From Henricia sp. BOLD:AAB3569 (lineage: Eukaryota; Echinodermata; Asteroidea; Spinulosida; Echinasteridae): a stretch of 64,000 nt of DNA. The notes under the pieces were generated by a model. It saw only the letters and a list, made by a program, of their open reading frames with translations. It made no database searches and had not been told where the DNA came from. The stretch is from positions 1-64,000 of the forward strand of contig JBBELK010001078.1 in the NCBI GenBank assembly GCA_037783545.1, in the 5' to 3' direction. The first letter of the stretch is position 1, and the number at the start of each line of letters is the position of its first letter. The position numbers and the translations under genes are program-made. Below are positions 12,940 to 27,334 of the stretch, one piece after another.

Positions 12940-14866
12940 GTGGCTGTCTGTACACACCTCTTTGGGGTACTCCTGAGTTGTGCGCATGCTCAGTCATTCG
13001 GACTGTCGTTAACGCACCGCAGTTTGGCTCGGCAATTTGGTCAAAGTGTGTCCAAACGTCGGCAAATTTGGAGGTCGAAAAATGTTCCGACGAACTTCAA
13101 ATTTTGCATGCCCTAAACTCTCTATATTGCGCACTTGTCATAAAAAATTGACAGACTTTCGCCGGGAAATGGCAGAGAAATTTCAAAGTTTAGAAAAAAA
13201 CTGGATGTCGAAAAATGTTCCGACGAACTTCAAATTTTGCATGCCCTAAACTCTCTATATTGCGCACTTGTCATAAAAAATTGACAGACTTTCGCCGGGA
13301 AATGGCAGAGAAATTTCAAAGTTTAGAAAAAACTGGGTTGAGGCTTCCTGACTGCTCTCACGCAAACCGTGGCTGTCTGTACACACCTCTTTGGGGTACT
13401 CCTGAGTTGTGCGCATGCTCAGTCAATCGGACTGTCGTTAACGCACCGCAGTTTGGCTCGGCAATTTGGTCAAAGTGTGGTCCAAACGTCGGCAAATTTG
13501 GAGGTCGAAAAATGTTCCGACGAACTTCAAATTTTGCATGCCCTAAACTCTCTATATTGCGCACTTGTCATAAAAAATTGACAGACTTTCGCCGGGAAAT
13601 GGCAGAGAAATTTCAAAGTTTAGAAAAAACTGGGTTGAGGCTTCCTGACTGCTCTCACGCAAACCGTGGCTGTCTGTACACACCTCTTTGGGGGTACTCC
13701 TGAGTTGTGCGCATGCTCAGTCATTCGGACTGTCGTTAACGCACCGCAGTTTGGCTCGGCAATTTGGTCAAAGTGTGGTCCAAACGTCGGCAAATTTGGA
13801 GGTCGAAAAATGTTCCGACGAACTTCAAATTTTGCATGCCCTAAACTCTCTATATTGCGCACTTGTCATAAAAAATTGACAGACTTTCGCCGGGAAATGG
13901 CAGAGAAATTTCAAAGTTTAGAAAAAACTGGGTTGAGGCTTCCTGACTGCTCTCACGCAAACCGTGGCTGTCTGTACACACCTCTTTGGGGTACTCCTGA
14001 GTTGTGCGCATGCTCAGTCATTCGGACTGTCGTTAACGCACCGCAGTTTGGCTCGGCAATTTGGTCAAAGTGTGGTCCAAACGTCGGCAAATTTGGAGGT
14101 CGAAAAATGTTCCGACGAACTTCAAATTTTGCATGCCCTAAACTCTCTATATTGCGCACTTGTCATAAAAAAATGACAGACTTTCGCCGGGAAATGGCAG
14201 AGAAATTTCAAAGTTTAGAGAAAACTGGGTTGAGGCTTCCTGACTGCTCTCACGCAAACCGTGGCTGTCTGTACACACCTCTTTGGGGTACTCCTGAGTT
14301 GTGCGCATGCTCAGTCATTCGGACTGTCGTTAACGCACCGCAGTTTGGCTCGGCAATTTGGTCAAAGTGTGGTCCAAACGTCGGCAAATTTGGAGGTCGA
14401 AAAATGTTCCGACGAACTTCAAATTTTGCATGCCCTAAACTCTCTATATTGCGCACTTGTCATAAAAAATTGACAGACTTTCGCCGGGAAATGGCAGAGA
14501 AATTTCAAAGTTTAGAAAAAACTGGGTTGAGGCTTCCTGACTGCTCTCACGCAAACCGTGGCTGTCTGTACACACCTCTTTGGGGTACTCCTGAGTTGTG
14601 CGCATGCTCAGTCATTCGGACTGTCGTTAACGCACCGCAGTTTGGCTCGGCAATTTGGTCAAAGTGTGGTCCAAACGTCGGCAAATTTGGAGGTCGAAAA
14701 ATGTTCCGACGAACTTCACATTTTGCATGCCCTAAACTCTCTATATTGCGCACTTGTCATAAAAAATTGACAGACTTTCGCCGGGAAATGGCAGAGAAAT
14801 TTCAAAGTTTAGAAAAAACTGGATTGAAGCTTCCTGACTGCTCTCACGCAAACCGTGGCTGTCTGT

Positions 14867-15136
14867 TGTTGTTGTTGTTGTATATATTTTTATGGCATCT
14901 TCGGCAACTAAGGCCCTTTATGCCATCAACTATACGGTTTTAGCTTTAACTATACTATATTATCAACTTGAGATGACGAAGAAGGAGTTGCAGTTTTAGA
15001 AGTGGGAGGAAAACCCCCAGAGAAATGCCCCAGGGGAAAACCCACGCGGTCAAGTAGGGACTGCAAACCCAATCCACATATACGCCCCGGATTCGAACCC
15101 GGGACCCGAGAGGTGAAAGGCGAGGAAAGAACCCGT
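14867..15136 (-). mobile_element. SINE family A, copy 3 (amplified with array)
   Basis: Same element, ends and gtggctgtctgt duplication as the copies at 11661 and 12670. It follows four more full monomers than copy 2 does. Confidence 0.9.
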
Positions 15137-16468
15137 GTGGCTGTCTGTACACACCTCTTTGGGGTACTCCTGAGTTGTGCGCATGCTCAGTCATTCGGAC
15201 TGTCGTTAACGCACCGCAGTTTGGCTCGGCAATTTGGTCAAAGTGTGTCCAAACGTCGGCAAATTTGGAGGTCGAAAAATGTTCCGACGAACTTCAAATT
15301 TTGCATGCCCTAAACTCTCTATATTGCGCACTTGTCATAAAAAATTGACAGACTTTCGCCGGGAAATGGCAGAGAAATTTCAAAGTTTAGAAAAAAACTG
15401 GATGTCGAAAAATGTTCCGACGAACTTCAAATTTTGCATGCCCTAAACTCTCTATATTGCGCACTTGTCATAAAAAATTGACAGACTTTCGCCGGGAAAT
15501 GGCAGAGAAATTTCAAAGTTTAGAAAAAACTGGGTTGAGGCTTCCTGACTGCTCTCACGCAAACCGTGGCTGTCTGTACACACCTCTTTGGGGTACTCCT
15601 GAGTTGTGCGCATGCTCAGTCATTCGGACTGTCGTTAACGCACCGCAGTTTGGCTCGGCAATTTGGTCAAAGTGTGGTCCAAACGTCGGCAAATTTGGAG
15701 GTCGAAAAATGTTCCGACGAACTTCAAATTTTGCATGCCCTAAACTCTCTATATTGCGCACTTGTCATAAAAAATTGACAGACTTTCGCCGGGAAATGGC
15801 AGAGAAATTTCAAAGTTTAGAAAAAACTGGGTTGAGGCTTCCTGACTGCTCTCACGCAAACCGTGGCTGTCTGTACACACCTCTTTGGGGTACTCCTGAG
15901 TTGTGCGCATGCTCAGTCATTCGGACTGTCGTTAACGCACCGCAGTTTGGCTCGGCAATTTGGTCAAAGTGTGGTCCAAACGTCGGCAAATTTGGAGGTC
16001 GAAAAATGTTCCGACGAACTTCAAATTTTGCATGCCCTAAACTCTCTATATTGCGCACTTGTCATAAAAAATTGACAGACTTTCGCCGGGAAATGGCAGA
16101 GAAATTTCAAAGTTTAGAAAAAACTGGGTTGAGGCTTCCTGACTGCTCTCACGCAAACCGTGGCTGTCTGTACACACCTCTTTGGGGTACTCCTGAGTTG
16201 TGCGCATGCTCAGTCATTCGGACTGTCGTTAACGCACCGCAGTTTGGCTCGGCAATTTGGTCAAAGTGTGGTCCAAACGTCGGCAAATTTGGAGGTCATA
16301 AAATGTTCCGACGAACTTCACATTTTGCATGCCCTAAACTCTCTATATTGCGCACCTGTCATAAAAAATTGACAGACTTTCGCCGGGAAATGGCAGAGAA
16401 ATTTCAAAGTTTAGAAAAAACTGGATTGAAGCTTCCTGACTGCTCTCACGCAAACCGTGGCTGTCTGT

Positions 16469-16738
16469 TGTTGTTGTTGTTGTATATATTTTTATGGCAT
16501 CTTCGGCAACTAAGGCCCTTTATGCCATCAACTATACGGTTTTAGCTTTAACTATACTATATTATCAACTTGAGATGACGAAGAAGGAGTTGCAGTTTTA
16601 GAAGTGGGAGGAAAACCCCCAGAGAAATGCCCCAGGGGAAAACCCACGCGGTCAAGTAGGGACTGCAAACCCAATCCACATATACGCCCCGGATTCGAAC
16701 CCGGGACCCGAGAGGTGAAAGGCGAGGAAAGAACCCGT
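16469..16738 (-). mobile_element. SINE family A, copy 4 (amplified with array)
   Basis: Same element, boundaries and target duplication as the three upstream copies. The preceding monomer has private changes (aggtcataaaatg and gcacctgtc), so this unit has begun to diverge from the other three. Confidence 0.9.
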
Positions 16739-17060
16739 GTGGCTGTCTGTACACACCTCTTTGGGGTACTCCTGAGTTGTGCGCATGCTCAGTCATTCGG
16801 ACTGTCGTTAACGCACCGCAGTTTGGCTCGGCAATTTGGTCAAAGTGTGTCCAAACGTCGGCAAATTTGGAGGTCGAAAAATGTTCCGACGAACTTCAAA
16901 TTTTGCATGCCCTAAACTCTCTATATTGCGCACTTGTCATAAAAAATTGACAGACTTTCGCCGGGAAATGGCAGAGAAATTTCAAAGTTTAGAAAAAAAC
17001 TGGATGTCGAAAAATGTTCCGACGAACTTCAAATTTTGCATGCCCTAAACTCTCTATATT

Positions 17061-19216
17061 GCGCACTTGTCATAAAAAATTGACAGACTTTCGCCGGGAA
17101 ATGGCAGAGAAATTTCAAAGTTTAGAAAAAACTGGGTTGAGGCTTCCTGACTGCTCTCATGCAAACCGTGGCTGTCTGTACACACCTCTTTGGGGTACTC
17201 CTGAGTTGTGCGCATGCTCAGTCATTCGGACTGTCGTTAACGCACCGCAGTTTGGCTCGGCAATTTGGTCAAAGTGTGGTCCGAACGTCGGCAAATTTGG
17301 AGGTCGAAAAATGTTCCGACGAACTTCAAATTTTGCATGCCCTAAACTCTCTATATTGCGCACTTGTCATAAAAAATTGACAGACTTTCGCCGGGAAATG
17401 GCAGAGAAATTTTAAAGTTTAGAAAAAACTGGGTTGAGGCTTCCTGACTGCTCTCACGCAAACCGTGGCTGTCTGTACACACCTCTTTGGGGTACTCCTG
17501 AGTTGTGCGCATGCTCAGTCATTCGGACTGTCGTTAACGCACCGCAGTTTGGCTCGGCAATTTGGTCAAAGTGTGGTCCAAACGTCGGCAAATTTGGAGG
17601 TCGAAAAAATGTTCCGACGAACTTCAAATTTTGCATGCCCTAAACTCTCTATATTGCGCACTTGTCATAAAAAATTGACAGACTTTCGCCAGGAAATGGC
17701 AGAGAAATTTCAAAGTTTAGAAAAAACTGGGTTGAGGCTTCCTGACTGCTCTCACGCAAACCGTGGCTGTCTGTACACACCTCTTTGGGGTACTCCTGAG
17801 TTGTGCGCATGCTCAGTCATTCGGACTGTCGTTAACGCACCGCAGTTTGGCTCGGCAATTTGGTCAAAATGTGGTCCAAACGTCGGCAAATTTGGAGGTC
17901 GAAAAATGTTCCGACGAACTTCAAATTTTGCATGCCCTAAACTCTCTATATTGCGCACTTGTCATAACAAATTGACAGACTTTCGCCGGGAAATGGCAGA
18001 GAAATTTCAAAGTTTAGAAAAAACTGGGTTGAGGCTTCCTGACTGCTCTCACGCAAACCGTGGCTGTCTGTACACACCTCTTTGGGGTACTCCTGAGTTG
18101 TGCGCATGCTCAGTCATTCGGACTGTCGTTAACGCACCGCAGTTTGGCTCGGCAATTTGGTCAAAGTGTGGTCCAAACGTCGGCAAATTTGGAGGTCGAA
18201 AAATGTTCCGACGAACTTCAAATTTTGCATGCCCTAAACTCTCTATATTGCGCACTTGTCATAACAAATTGACAGACTTTCGCCGGGAAATGGCAGAGAA
18301 ATTTCAAAGTTTAGAAAAAACTGGGTTGAGGCTTCCTGACTGCTCTCACGCAAACCGTGGCTGTCTGTACACACCTCTTTGGGGTACTCCTGAGTTGTGC
18401 GCATGCTCAGTCATTCGGACTGTCGTTAACGCACCGCAGTTTGGCTCGGCAATTTGGTCAAAGTGTGGTCCAAACGTCGGCAAATTTGGAGGTCGAAAAA
18501 TGTTCCGACGAACTTCAAATTTTGCATGCCCTAAACTCTCTATATTGCGCACTTGTCATAAAAAATTGACAGACTTTCGCCGGGAAATGGCAGAGAAATT
18601 TCAAAGTTTAGAAAAAACTGGGTTGAGGCTTCCTGACTGCTCTCACGCAAACCGTGGCTGTCTGTACACACCTCTTTGGGGTACTCCTGAGTTGTGCGCA
18701 TGCTCAGTCATTTGGACTGTCGTTAACGCACCGCAGTTTGGCTCGGCAATTTGGTCAAAGTGTGGTCCAAACGTCGGCAAATTTGGAGGTCGAAAAATGT
18801 TCCGACGAACTTCAAATTTTGCATGCCCTAAACTCTCTATATTGCGCACTTGTCATAAACAATTGACAGACTTTCGCCGGGAAATGGCAGAGAAATTTCA
18901 AAGTTTAGAAAAAACTGGGTTGAGGCTTCCTGACTGCTCTCACGCAAACCGTGGCTGTCTGTACACACCTCTTTGGGGTACTCCTGAGTTGTGCGCATGC
19001 TCAGTCATTCGGACTGTCGTTAACGCACCGCAGTTTGGCTCGGCAATTTGGTCAAAGTGTGTCCAAACGTCGGCAAATTTGGAGGTCGAAAAATGTTCCG
19101 ACGAACTTAAAATTTTGCATGCCCTAAACTCTCTATATTGCGCACTTGTCATAAAAAATTGACAGACTTTCGCCGGGAAATGGCAGAGAAATTTCAAAGT
19201 TTAGAAAAAAACTGGG
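17061..19216 (+). repeat. 297-bp satellite array, homogeneous block
   Basis: Seven monomers at a nearly exact 297-bp period with scattered point variants (ataacaaattg, gtcaaaatgtgg, ataaacaattg). One frame is open for 565 codons from 17465. No non-satellite sequence is seen. Confidence 0.96.
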
Positions 19217-22200
19217 TTGAGGCTTCCTGACTGCTCTCACGCAAAACGTGGCTGTCTGTACACACCTCTTTGGGGTACTCCTGAGTTGTGCGCATGCTCA
19301 GTCATTCGGACTGTCGTTAACGCACCGCAGTTTGGCTCGGCAATTTGGTCAAAGTGTGGTCCAAACGTCGGCAAATTTGGATGTCGAAAAATGTTCCGAC
19401 GAACTTCAAATTTTGCATGCCCTAAACTCTCTATATTGCGCACTTGTCGTAAAAAATTGACAGACTTTCGCCGGGAAATGGCAGAGAAATTTCAAAGTTT
19501 AGAAAAAACTGGGTTGAGGCTTCCTGACTGCTCTCACGCAAACCGTGGCTGGCTGTACACACCTCTTTGGGGTACTCCTGAGTTGTGCGCATGCTCAGTC
19601 ATTCGGACTGTCGTTAACGCACCGCAGTTTGGCTCGGCAATTTGGTCAAAGTGTGGTCCAAACGTCGGCAAATTTGGAGGTCGAAAAATGTTCCGACGAA
19701 CTTCAAATTTTGCATGCCCTAAACTCTCTATATTGCGCACTTGTCATAAAAAATTGACAGACTTTCGCCGGGAAATGGCAGAGAAATTTCAAAGTTTAGA
19801 AAAAACTGGGTTGAGGCTTCCTGACTGCTCTCACGCAAACCGTGGCTGTCTGTACACACCTCTTTGGGGTACTCCTGAGTTGTGCGCATGCTCAGTCATT
19901 CGGACTGTCGTTAACGCACCGCAGTTTGGCTCGGCAATTTGGTCAAAGTGTGGTCCAAACGTCGGCAAATTTGGAGGTCGAAAAATGTTCCGACGAACTT
20001 CAAATTTTGCATGCCCTAAACTCTCTATATTGCGCACTTGTCATAAAAAATTGACAGACTTTCGCCAGGAAATGGCAGAGAAATTTCAAAGTTTAGAAAA
20101 AACTGGGTTGAGGCTTCCTGACTGCTCTCACGCAAACCGTGGCTGTCTGTACACACCTCTTTGGGGTACTCCTGAGTTGTGCGCATGCTCAGTCATTCGG
20201 ACTGTCGTTAACGCACCGCAGTTTGGCTCGGCAATTTGGTCAAAATGTGGTCCAAACGTCGGCAAATTTGGAGGTCGAAAAATGTTCCGACGAACTTCAA
20301 ATTTTGCATGCCCTAAACTCTCTATATTGCGCACTTGTCATAAAAAATTGACAGACTTTCGCCGGGAAATGGCAGAGAAATTTCAAAGTTTAGAAAAAAC
20401 TGGGTTGAGGCTTCCTGACTGCTCTCACGCAAACCGTGGCTGTCTGTACACACCTCTTTGGGGTACTCCTGAGTTGTGCGCATGCTCAGTCATTCGGACT
20501 GTCGTTAACGCACCGCAGTTTGGCTCGGCAATTTGGTCAAAGTGTGGTCCAAACGTCGGCAAATTTGGAGGTCGAAAAATGTTCCGACGAACTTCAAATT
20601 TTGCATGCCCTAAACTCTCTATATTGCGCACTTGTCATAAAAAATTGACAGACTTTCGCCGGGAAATGGCAGAGAAATTTCAAAGTTTAGAAAAAACTGG
20701 GTTGAGGCTTCCTGACTGCTCTCACGCAAACCGTGGCTGTCTGTACACACCTCTTTGGGGTACTCCTGAGTTGTGCGCATGCTCAGTCATTCGGACTGTC
20801 GTTAACGCACCGCAGTTTGGCTCGGCAATTTGGTCAAAGTGTGGTCCAAACGTCGGCAAATTTGGATGTCGAAAAATGTTCCGACGAACTTCAAATTTTG
20901 CATGCCCTAAACTCTCTATATTGCGCACTTGTCGTAAAAAATTGACAGACTTTCGCCGGGAAATGGCAGAGAAATTTCAAAGTTTAGAAAAAACTGGGTT
21001 GAGGCTTCCTGACTGCTCTCACGCAAACCGTGGCTGGCTGTACACACCTCTTTGGGGTACTCCTGAGTTGTGCGCATGCTCAGTCATTCGGACTGTCGTT
21101 AACGCACCGCAGTTTGGCTCGGCAATTTGGTCAAAGTGTGGTCCAAACGTCGGCAAATTTGGAGGTCGAAAAATGTTCCGACGAACTTCAAATTTTGCAT
21201 GCCCTAAACTCTCTATATTGCGCACTTGTCATAAAAAATTGACAGACTTTCGCCGGGAAATGGCAGAGAAATTTCAAAGTTTAGAAAAAACTGGGTTGAG
21301 GCTTCCTGACTGCTCTCACGCAAACCGTGGCTGTCTGTACACACCTCTTTGGGGTACTCCTGAGTTGTGCGCATGCTCAGTCATTCGGACTGTCGTTAAC
21401 GCACCGCAGTTTGGCTCGGCAATTTGGTCAAAGTGTGGTCCAAACGTCGGCAAATTTGGAGGTCGAAAAATGTTCCGACGAACTTCAAATTTTGCATGCC
21501 CTAAACTCTCTATATTGCGCACTTGTCATAAAAAATTGACAGACTTTCGCCAGGAAATGGCAGAGAAATTTCAAAGTTTAGAAAAAACTGGGTTGAGGCT
21601 TCCTGACTGCTCTCACGCAAACCGTGGCTGTCTGTACACACCTCTTTGGGGTACTCCTGAGTTGTGCGCATGCTCAGTCATTCGGACTGTCGTTAACGCA
21701 CCGCAGTTTGGCTCGGCAATTTGGTCAAAATGTGGTCCAAACGTCGGCAAATTTGGAGGTCGAAAAATGTTCCGACGAACTTCAAATTTTGCATGCCCTA
21801 AACTCTCTATATTGCGCACTTGTCATAAAAAATTGACAGACTTTCGCCGGGAAATGGCAGAGAAATTTCAAAGTTTAGAAAAAACTGGGTTGAGGCTTCC
21901 TGACTGCTCTCACGCAAACCGTGGCTGTCTGTACACACCTCTTTGGGGTACTCCTGAGTTGTGCGCATGCTCAGTCATTCGGACTGTCGTTAACGCACCG
22001 CAGTTTGGCTCGGCAATTTGGTCAAAGTGTGGTCCAAACGTCGGCAAATTTGGAGGTCGAAAAATGTTCCGACGAACTTCAAATTTTGCATGCCCTAAAC
22101 TCTCTATATTGCGCACTTGTCATAAAAAATTGACAGACTTTCGCCGGGAAATGGCAGAGAAATTTCAAAGTTTAGAAAAAACTGGGTTGAGGCTTCCTGA

Positions 22201-24274
22201 CTGCTCTCACGCAAACCGTGGCTGTCTGTACACACCTCTTTGGGGTACTCCTGAGTTGTGCGCATGCTCAGTCATTCGGACTGTCGTTAACGCACCGCAG
22301 TTTGGCTCGGCAATTTGGTCAAAGTGTGGTCCAAACGTCGACAAATTTGGAGGTCGAAAAATGTTCCGACGAACTTCAAATTTTGCATGCCCTAAACTCT
22401 CTATATTGCGCACTTGTCATAAAAAATTGACAGACTTTCGCCGGGAAATGGCAGAGAAATTTCAAAGTTTAGAAAAAACTGGGTTGAGGCTTCCTGACTG
22501 CTCTCACGCAAACCGTGGCTGTCTGTACACACCTCTTTGGGGTACTCCTGAGTTGTGCGCATGCTCAGTCATTCGGACTGTCGTTAACGCACCGCAGTTT
22601 GGCTCGGCAATTTGGTCAAAGTGTGGTCCAAACGTCGGCAAATTTGGATGTCGAAAAATGTTCCGACGAACTTCAAATTTTGCATGCCCTAAACTCTCTA
22701 TATTGCGCACTTGTCGTAAAAAATTGACAGACTTTCGCCGGGAAATGGCAGAGAAATTTCAAAGTTTAGAAAAAACTGGGTTGAGGCTTCCTGACTGCTC
22801 TCACGCAAACCGTGGCTGGCTGTACACACCTCTTTGGGGTACTCCTGAGTTGTGCGCATGCTCAGTCATTCGGACTGTCGTTAACGCACCGCAGTTTGGC
22901 TCGGCAATTTGGTCAAAGTGTGGTCCAAACGTCGGCAAATTTGGAGGTCGAAAAATGTTCCGACGAACTTCAAATTTTGCATGCCCTAAACTCTCTATAT
23001 TGCGCACTTGTCATAAAAAATTGACAGACTTTCGCCGGGAAATGGCAGAGAAATTTCAAAGTTTAGAAAAAACTGGGTTGAGGCTTCCTGACTGCTCTCA
23101 CGCAAACCGTGGCTGTCTGTACACACCTCTTTGGGGTACTCCTGAGTTGTGCGCATGCTCAGTCATTCGGACTGTCGTTAACGCACCGCAGTTTGGCTCG
23201 GCAATTTGGTCAAAGTGTGGTCCAAACGTCGGCAAATTTGGAGGTCGAAAAATGTTCCGACGAACTTCAAATTTTGCATGCCCTAAACTCTCTATATTGC
23301 GCACTTGTCATAAAAAATTGACAGACTTTCGCCGGGAAATGGCAGAGAAATTTCAAAGTTTAGAAAAAACTGGGTTGAGGCTTCCTGACTGCTCTCACGC
23401 AAACCGTGGCTGTCTGTACACACCTCTTTGGGGTACTCCTGAGTTGTGCGCATGCTCAGTCATTCGGACTGTCGTTAACGCACCGCAGTTTGGCTCGGCA
23501 ATTTGGTCAAAGTGTGGTCCAAACGTCGGCAAATTTGGAGGTCGAAAAATGTTCCGACGAACTTCAAATTTTGCATGCCCTAAACTCTCTATATTGCGCA
23601 CTTGTCATAAACAATTGACAGACTTTCGCCGGGAAATGGCAGAGAAATTTCAAAGTTTAGAAAAAACTGGGTTGAGGCTTCCTGACTGCTCTCACGCAAA
23701 CCGTGGCTGTCTGTACACACCTCTTTGGGGTACTCCTGAGTTGTGCGCATGCTCAGTCATTCGGACTGTCGTTAACGCACCGCAGTTTGGCTCGGCAATT
23801 TGGTCAAAGTGTGGTCCAAACGTCGGCAAATTTGGAGGTCGAAAAATGTTCCGACGAACTTCAAATTTTGCATGCCCTAAACTCTCTATATTGCGCACTT
23901 GTCATAAAAAATTGACAGACTTTCGCCGGGAAATGGCAGAGAAATTTCAAAGTTTAGAAAAAACTGGGTTGAGGCTTCCTGACTGCTCTCACGCAAACCG
24001 TGGCTGTCTGTACACACCTCTTTGGGGTACTCCTGAGTTGTGCGCATGCTCAGTCATTCGGACTGTCGTTAACGCACCGCAGTTTGGCTCGGCAATTTGG
24101 TCAAAATGTGGTCCAAACGTCGGCAAATTTGGAGGTCGAAAAATGTTCCGACGAACTTCAAATTTTGCATGCCCTAAACTCTCTATATTGCGCACTTGTC
24201 ATAAAAAATTGACAGACTTTCGCCGGGAAATGGCAGAGAAATTTCAGAAAAAGTTTAGAAAAAAACTGGGTTGA
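19217..24274 (+). repeat. Higher-order repeats of 5 and 6 monomers (1485 and 1782 bp)
   Basis: An uninterrupted run of 297-bp monomers whose variants recur in fixed order. The marker ggatgtcg (for ggaggtcg) occurs at about 19381, 20866 and 22648, spacings of 1485 bp (5 monomers) and 1782 bp (6 monomers). Each is followed by cttgtcgtaaaa and then by ggctggctgtac in the next monomer; the first two sets also share gccaggaaatgg and caaaatgtgg. Absence of indels leaves a 1685-codon open frame. The marker changes are mostly nonsynonymous, and I do not call this a gene. Confidence 0.94.
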
Positions 24275-26282
24275 GGCTTCCTGACTGCTCTCACGCAAAC
24301 CGTGGCTGTCTGTACACACCTCTTTGGGGTACTCCTAAGTTGTGCGCATGCTCAGTCATTCGGACTGTCGTTAACGCACCGCAGTTTGGCTCGGCAATTT
24401 GGTCAAAGTGTGGTCCAAACGTCGGCAAATTTGGAGGTCGAAAAATGTTCCGACGAACTTCAAATTTTGCATGCCCTAAACTCTCTATATTGCGCACTTG
24501 TCATAAAAAATTGACAGACTTTCGCCGGGAAATGGCAGAGAAATTTCAAAGTTTAGAAAAAAACTGGGTTGAGGCTTCCTGACTGCTCTCACGCAAACTG
24601 TGGCTGTCTGTACACACCTCTTTGGGGTACTCCTGAGTTGTGCGCATGCTCAGTCATTCGGACTGTCGTTAACGCACCGCAGTTTGGCTCGGCAATTTGG
24701 TCATAGTGTGGTCCAAACGTCGGCAAATTTGGAGGTCGAAAAATGTTCCGACGAACTTCAACTTTTGCATGCCCTAAACTCTCTATATTGCGCACTTGTC
24801 ATACAAAATTGACAGACTTTCGCCGGGAAATGGCAGAGAAATTTCAAAGTTTAGAAAAAACTGGGTTGAGGCTTCCTGACTGCTCTCACGCAAACCGTGG
24901 CTGTCTGTACACACCTCTTTGGGGTACTCCTGAGTTTTGCGCATGCTCAGTCATTCGGACTGTCGTTAACGCACCGCAGTTTGGCTCGGCAATTTGGTCA
25001 AAATGTGGTCCAAACGTCGGCAAATTTGGAGGTCGAAAAATGTTCCGACGAACTTCAAATTTTGCATGCCCTAAACTCTCTATATTGCGCACTTGTCATA
25101 ACAAATTGACAGACTTTCGCCGGGAAATGGCAGAGAAATTTCAAAGTTTAGAAAAAACTGGGTTGAGGCTTCCTGACTGCTCTCACGCAAACCGTGGCTG
25201 TCTGTACACACCTCTTTGGGGTACTCCTGAGTTGTGCGCATGCTCAGTCATTCGGACTGTCGTTAACGCACCGCAGTTTGGCTCGGCAATTTGGTCAAAG
25301 TGTGGTCCAAACGTCGGCAAATTTGGAGGTCGAAAAATGTTCCGACGAACTTCAAATTTTGCATGCCCTAAACTCTCTATATTGCGCACTTGTCATAAAA
25401 AATTGACAGACTTTCGCCGGGAAATGGCAGAGAAATTTCAAAGTTTAGAAAAAACTGGGTTGAGGCTTCCTGACTGCTCTCACGCAAACCGTGGCTGTCT
25501 GTACACACCTCTTTGGGGTACTCCTGAGTTGTGCGCATGCTGAGTCATTCGGACTGTCGTTAACGCACCGCAGTTTGGCTCGGCAATTTGGTCATAGTGT
25601 GGTCCAAACGTCGGCAAATTTGGAGGTCGAAAAATGTTCCGACGAACTTCAAATTTTGCATGCCCTAAACTCTCTATATTGCGCACTTGTCATAAAAAAT
25701 TGACAGACTTTCGCCGGGAAATGGCAAAGAAATTTCAAAGTTTAGAAAAAAACTGGGTTGAGGCTTCCTGACTGCTCTCACGCAAACCGTGGCTGTCTGT
25801 ACACACCTCTTTGGGGTACTCCTAAGTTGTGCGCATGCTCTGTCATTCGGACTGTCGTTAACGCACCGCAGTTTGGCTCGGCAATTTCGTCAAAGTGTGG
25901 TCCAAACGTCGGCAAATTTGGAGGTCGAAAAATGTTCCGACGAACTTCAAATTTTGCATGCCCTAAATTCTCTATATTGCGCACTTGTCATAAACAATTG
26001 ACAGACTTTCGCCGGGAAATGGCAGAGAAATTTCAAAGTTTAGAAAAAAACTGGGTTAAGGCTTCCTGACTGCTCTCACGCAAACCGTGGCTGTCTGTAC
26101 ACACCTCTTTGGGGTACTCCTGAGTTGTGCGCATGCTCAGTCATTCGGACTGTCGTTAACGCACCGCAGTTTGGCTCGGCAATTTGGTCATAGTGTGGTC
26201 CAAACGTCGGCAAATTTGGAGGTCGAAAAATGTTCCGACGAACTTCAAATTTTGCATGCCCTAAACTCTCTATATTGCGCAC
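24275..26282 (+). repeat. Mixed 297/298-bp satellite subfamilies
   Basis: Monomers of two lengths alternate. The 298-bp type has one extra A before ctgggttgagg and often carries tactcctaagttg (for cctgagttg); a further variant has ggtcatagtgtgg (for ggtcaaagtgtgg). The extra base ends the open frame each time, giving repeated short ORFs. No other feature is seen. Confidence 0.93.
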
Positions 26283-27334
26283 TTGTCATACAAAATTGAC
26301 AGACTTTCGTCGGGAAATGGCAGAGAAATGTCAAAGTTTAGAAAAAAAACTGGGTTGAGGCTTCCTGACTGCTCTCACGCAAACCGTGGCTGTCTGTACA
26401 CACCTCTTTGGGGTACTCCTAAGTTGTGCGCATGCTCAGTCATTCGGACTGTCGTTAACGCACCGCAGTTTGGCTCGGCAATTTGGTCAAAGTGTGGTCC
26501 AAACGTCGGCAAATTTGGAGGTCGAAAAATGTTCCGACGAACTTCAAACTTTGCATGCCCTAAACTCTCTATATTGCGCACTTGTCATAAAAAATTGACA
26601 GACTTTCGCCGGGAAATGGCAGAGAAATTTCAAAGTTTAGAAAAAACTGGGTTGAGGCTTCCTGACTGCTCTCACGCAAACCGTGGCTGTCTGTACACAC
26701 CTCTTTGGGGTACTCCTGAGTTGTGCGCATGCTCAGTCATTCGGACTGTCGTTAACGCACCGCAGTTTGGCTCGGCAATTTGGTCAAAGTGTGGTCCAAA
26801 CGTCGGCAAATTTGGAGGTCGAAAAATGTTCCGACGAACTTCAAATTTTGCATGCCCTAAACTCTCTATATTGCGCACTTGTCATAAACAATTGACAGAC
26901 TTTCGCCGGGAAATGGCAGAGAAATTTCAAAGTTTAGAAAAAACTGGGTTGAGGCTTCCTGACTGCTCTCATGCAAACCGTGGCTGTCTGTACACACCTC
27001 TTTGGGGTACTCCTGAGTTGTGCGCATGCTCAGTCATTCGGACTGTCGTTAACGCACCGCAGTTTGGCTCGGCAATTTGGTCAAAGTGTGGTCCAAACGT
27101 CGGCAAATTTGGAGGTCGAAAAATGTTCCGACGAACTTCAAATTTTGCATGCCCTAAACTCTCTATATTGCGCACTTGTCATAAAAAATTGACAGACTTT
27201 CGCCGGGAAATGGCAGAGAAATTTCAAAGTTTAGAAAAAACTGGGTTGAGGCTTCCTGACTGCTCTCACGCAAACCGTGGCTGTCTGTACACACCTCTTT
27301 GGGGGTACTCCTGAGTTGTGCGCATGCTCAGTCA

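Larger units (their letters stand above)
11649..17060 (+). repeat. SINE-bearing higher-order repeat block of the satellite
   Basis: Four copies of one SINE insertion sit at the same monomer position, with starts 1009, 2197 and 1602 bp apart. The spacings equal a 1009-bp core plus 0, 4 and 2 extra monomers (the last one base short). Each SINE copy is followed by the same truncated monomer, in which actgga is joined directly to tgtcgaaaaatg (near 12192, 13201, 15398 and 17000). This shared scar shows that SINE and flanks were multiplied together, by unequal exchange or a similar process, rather than by four insertions. Confidence 0.93.
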
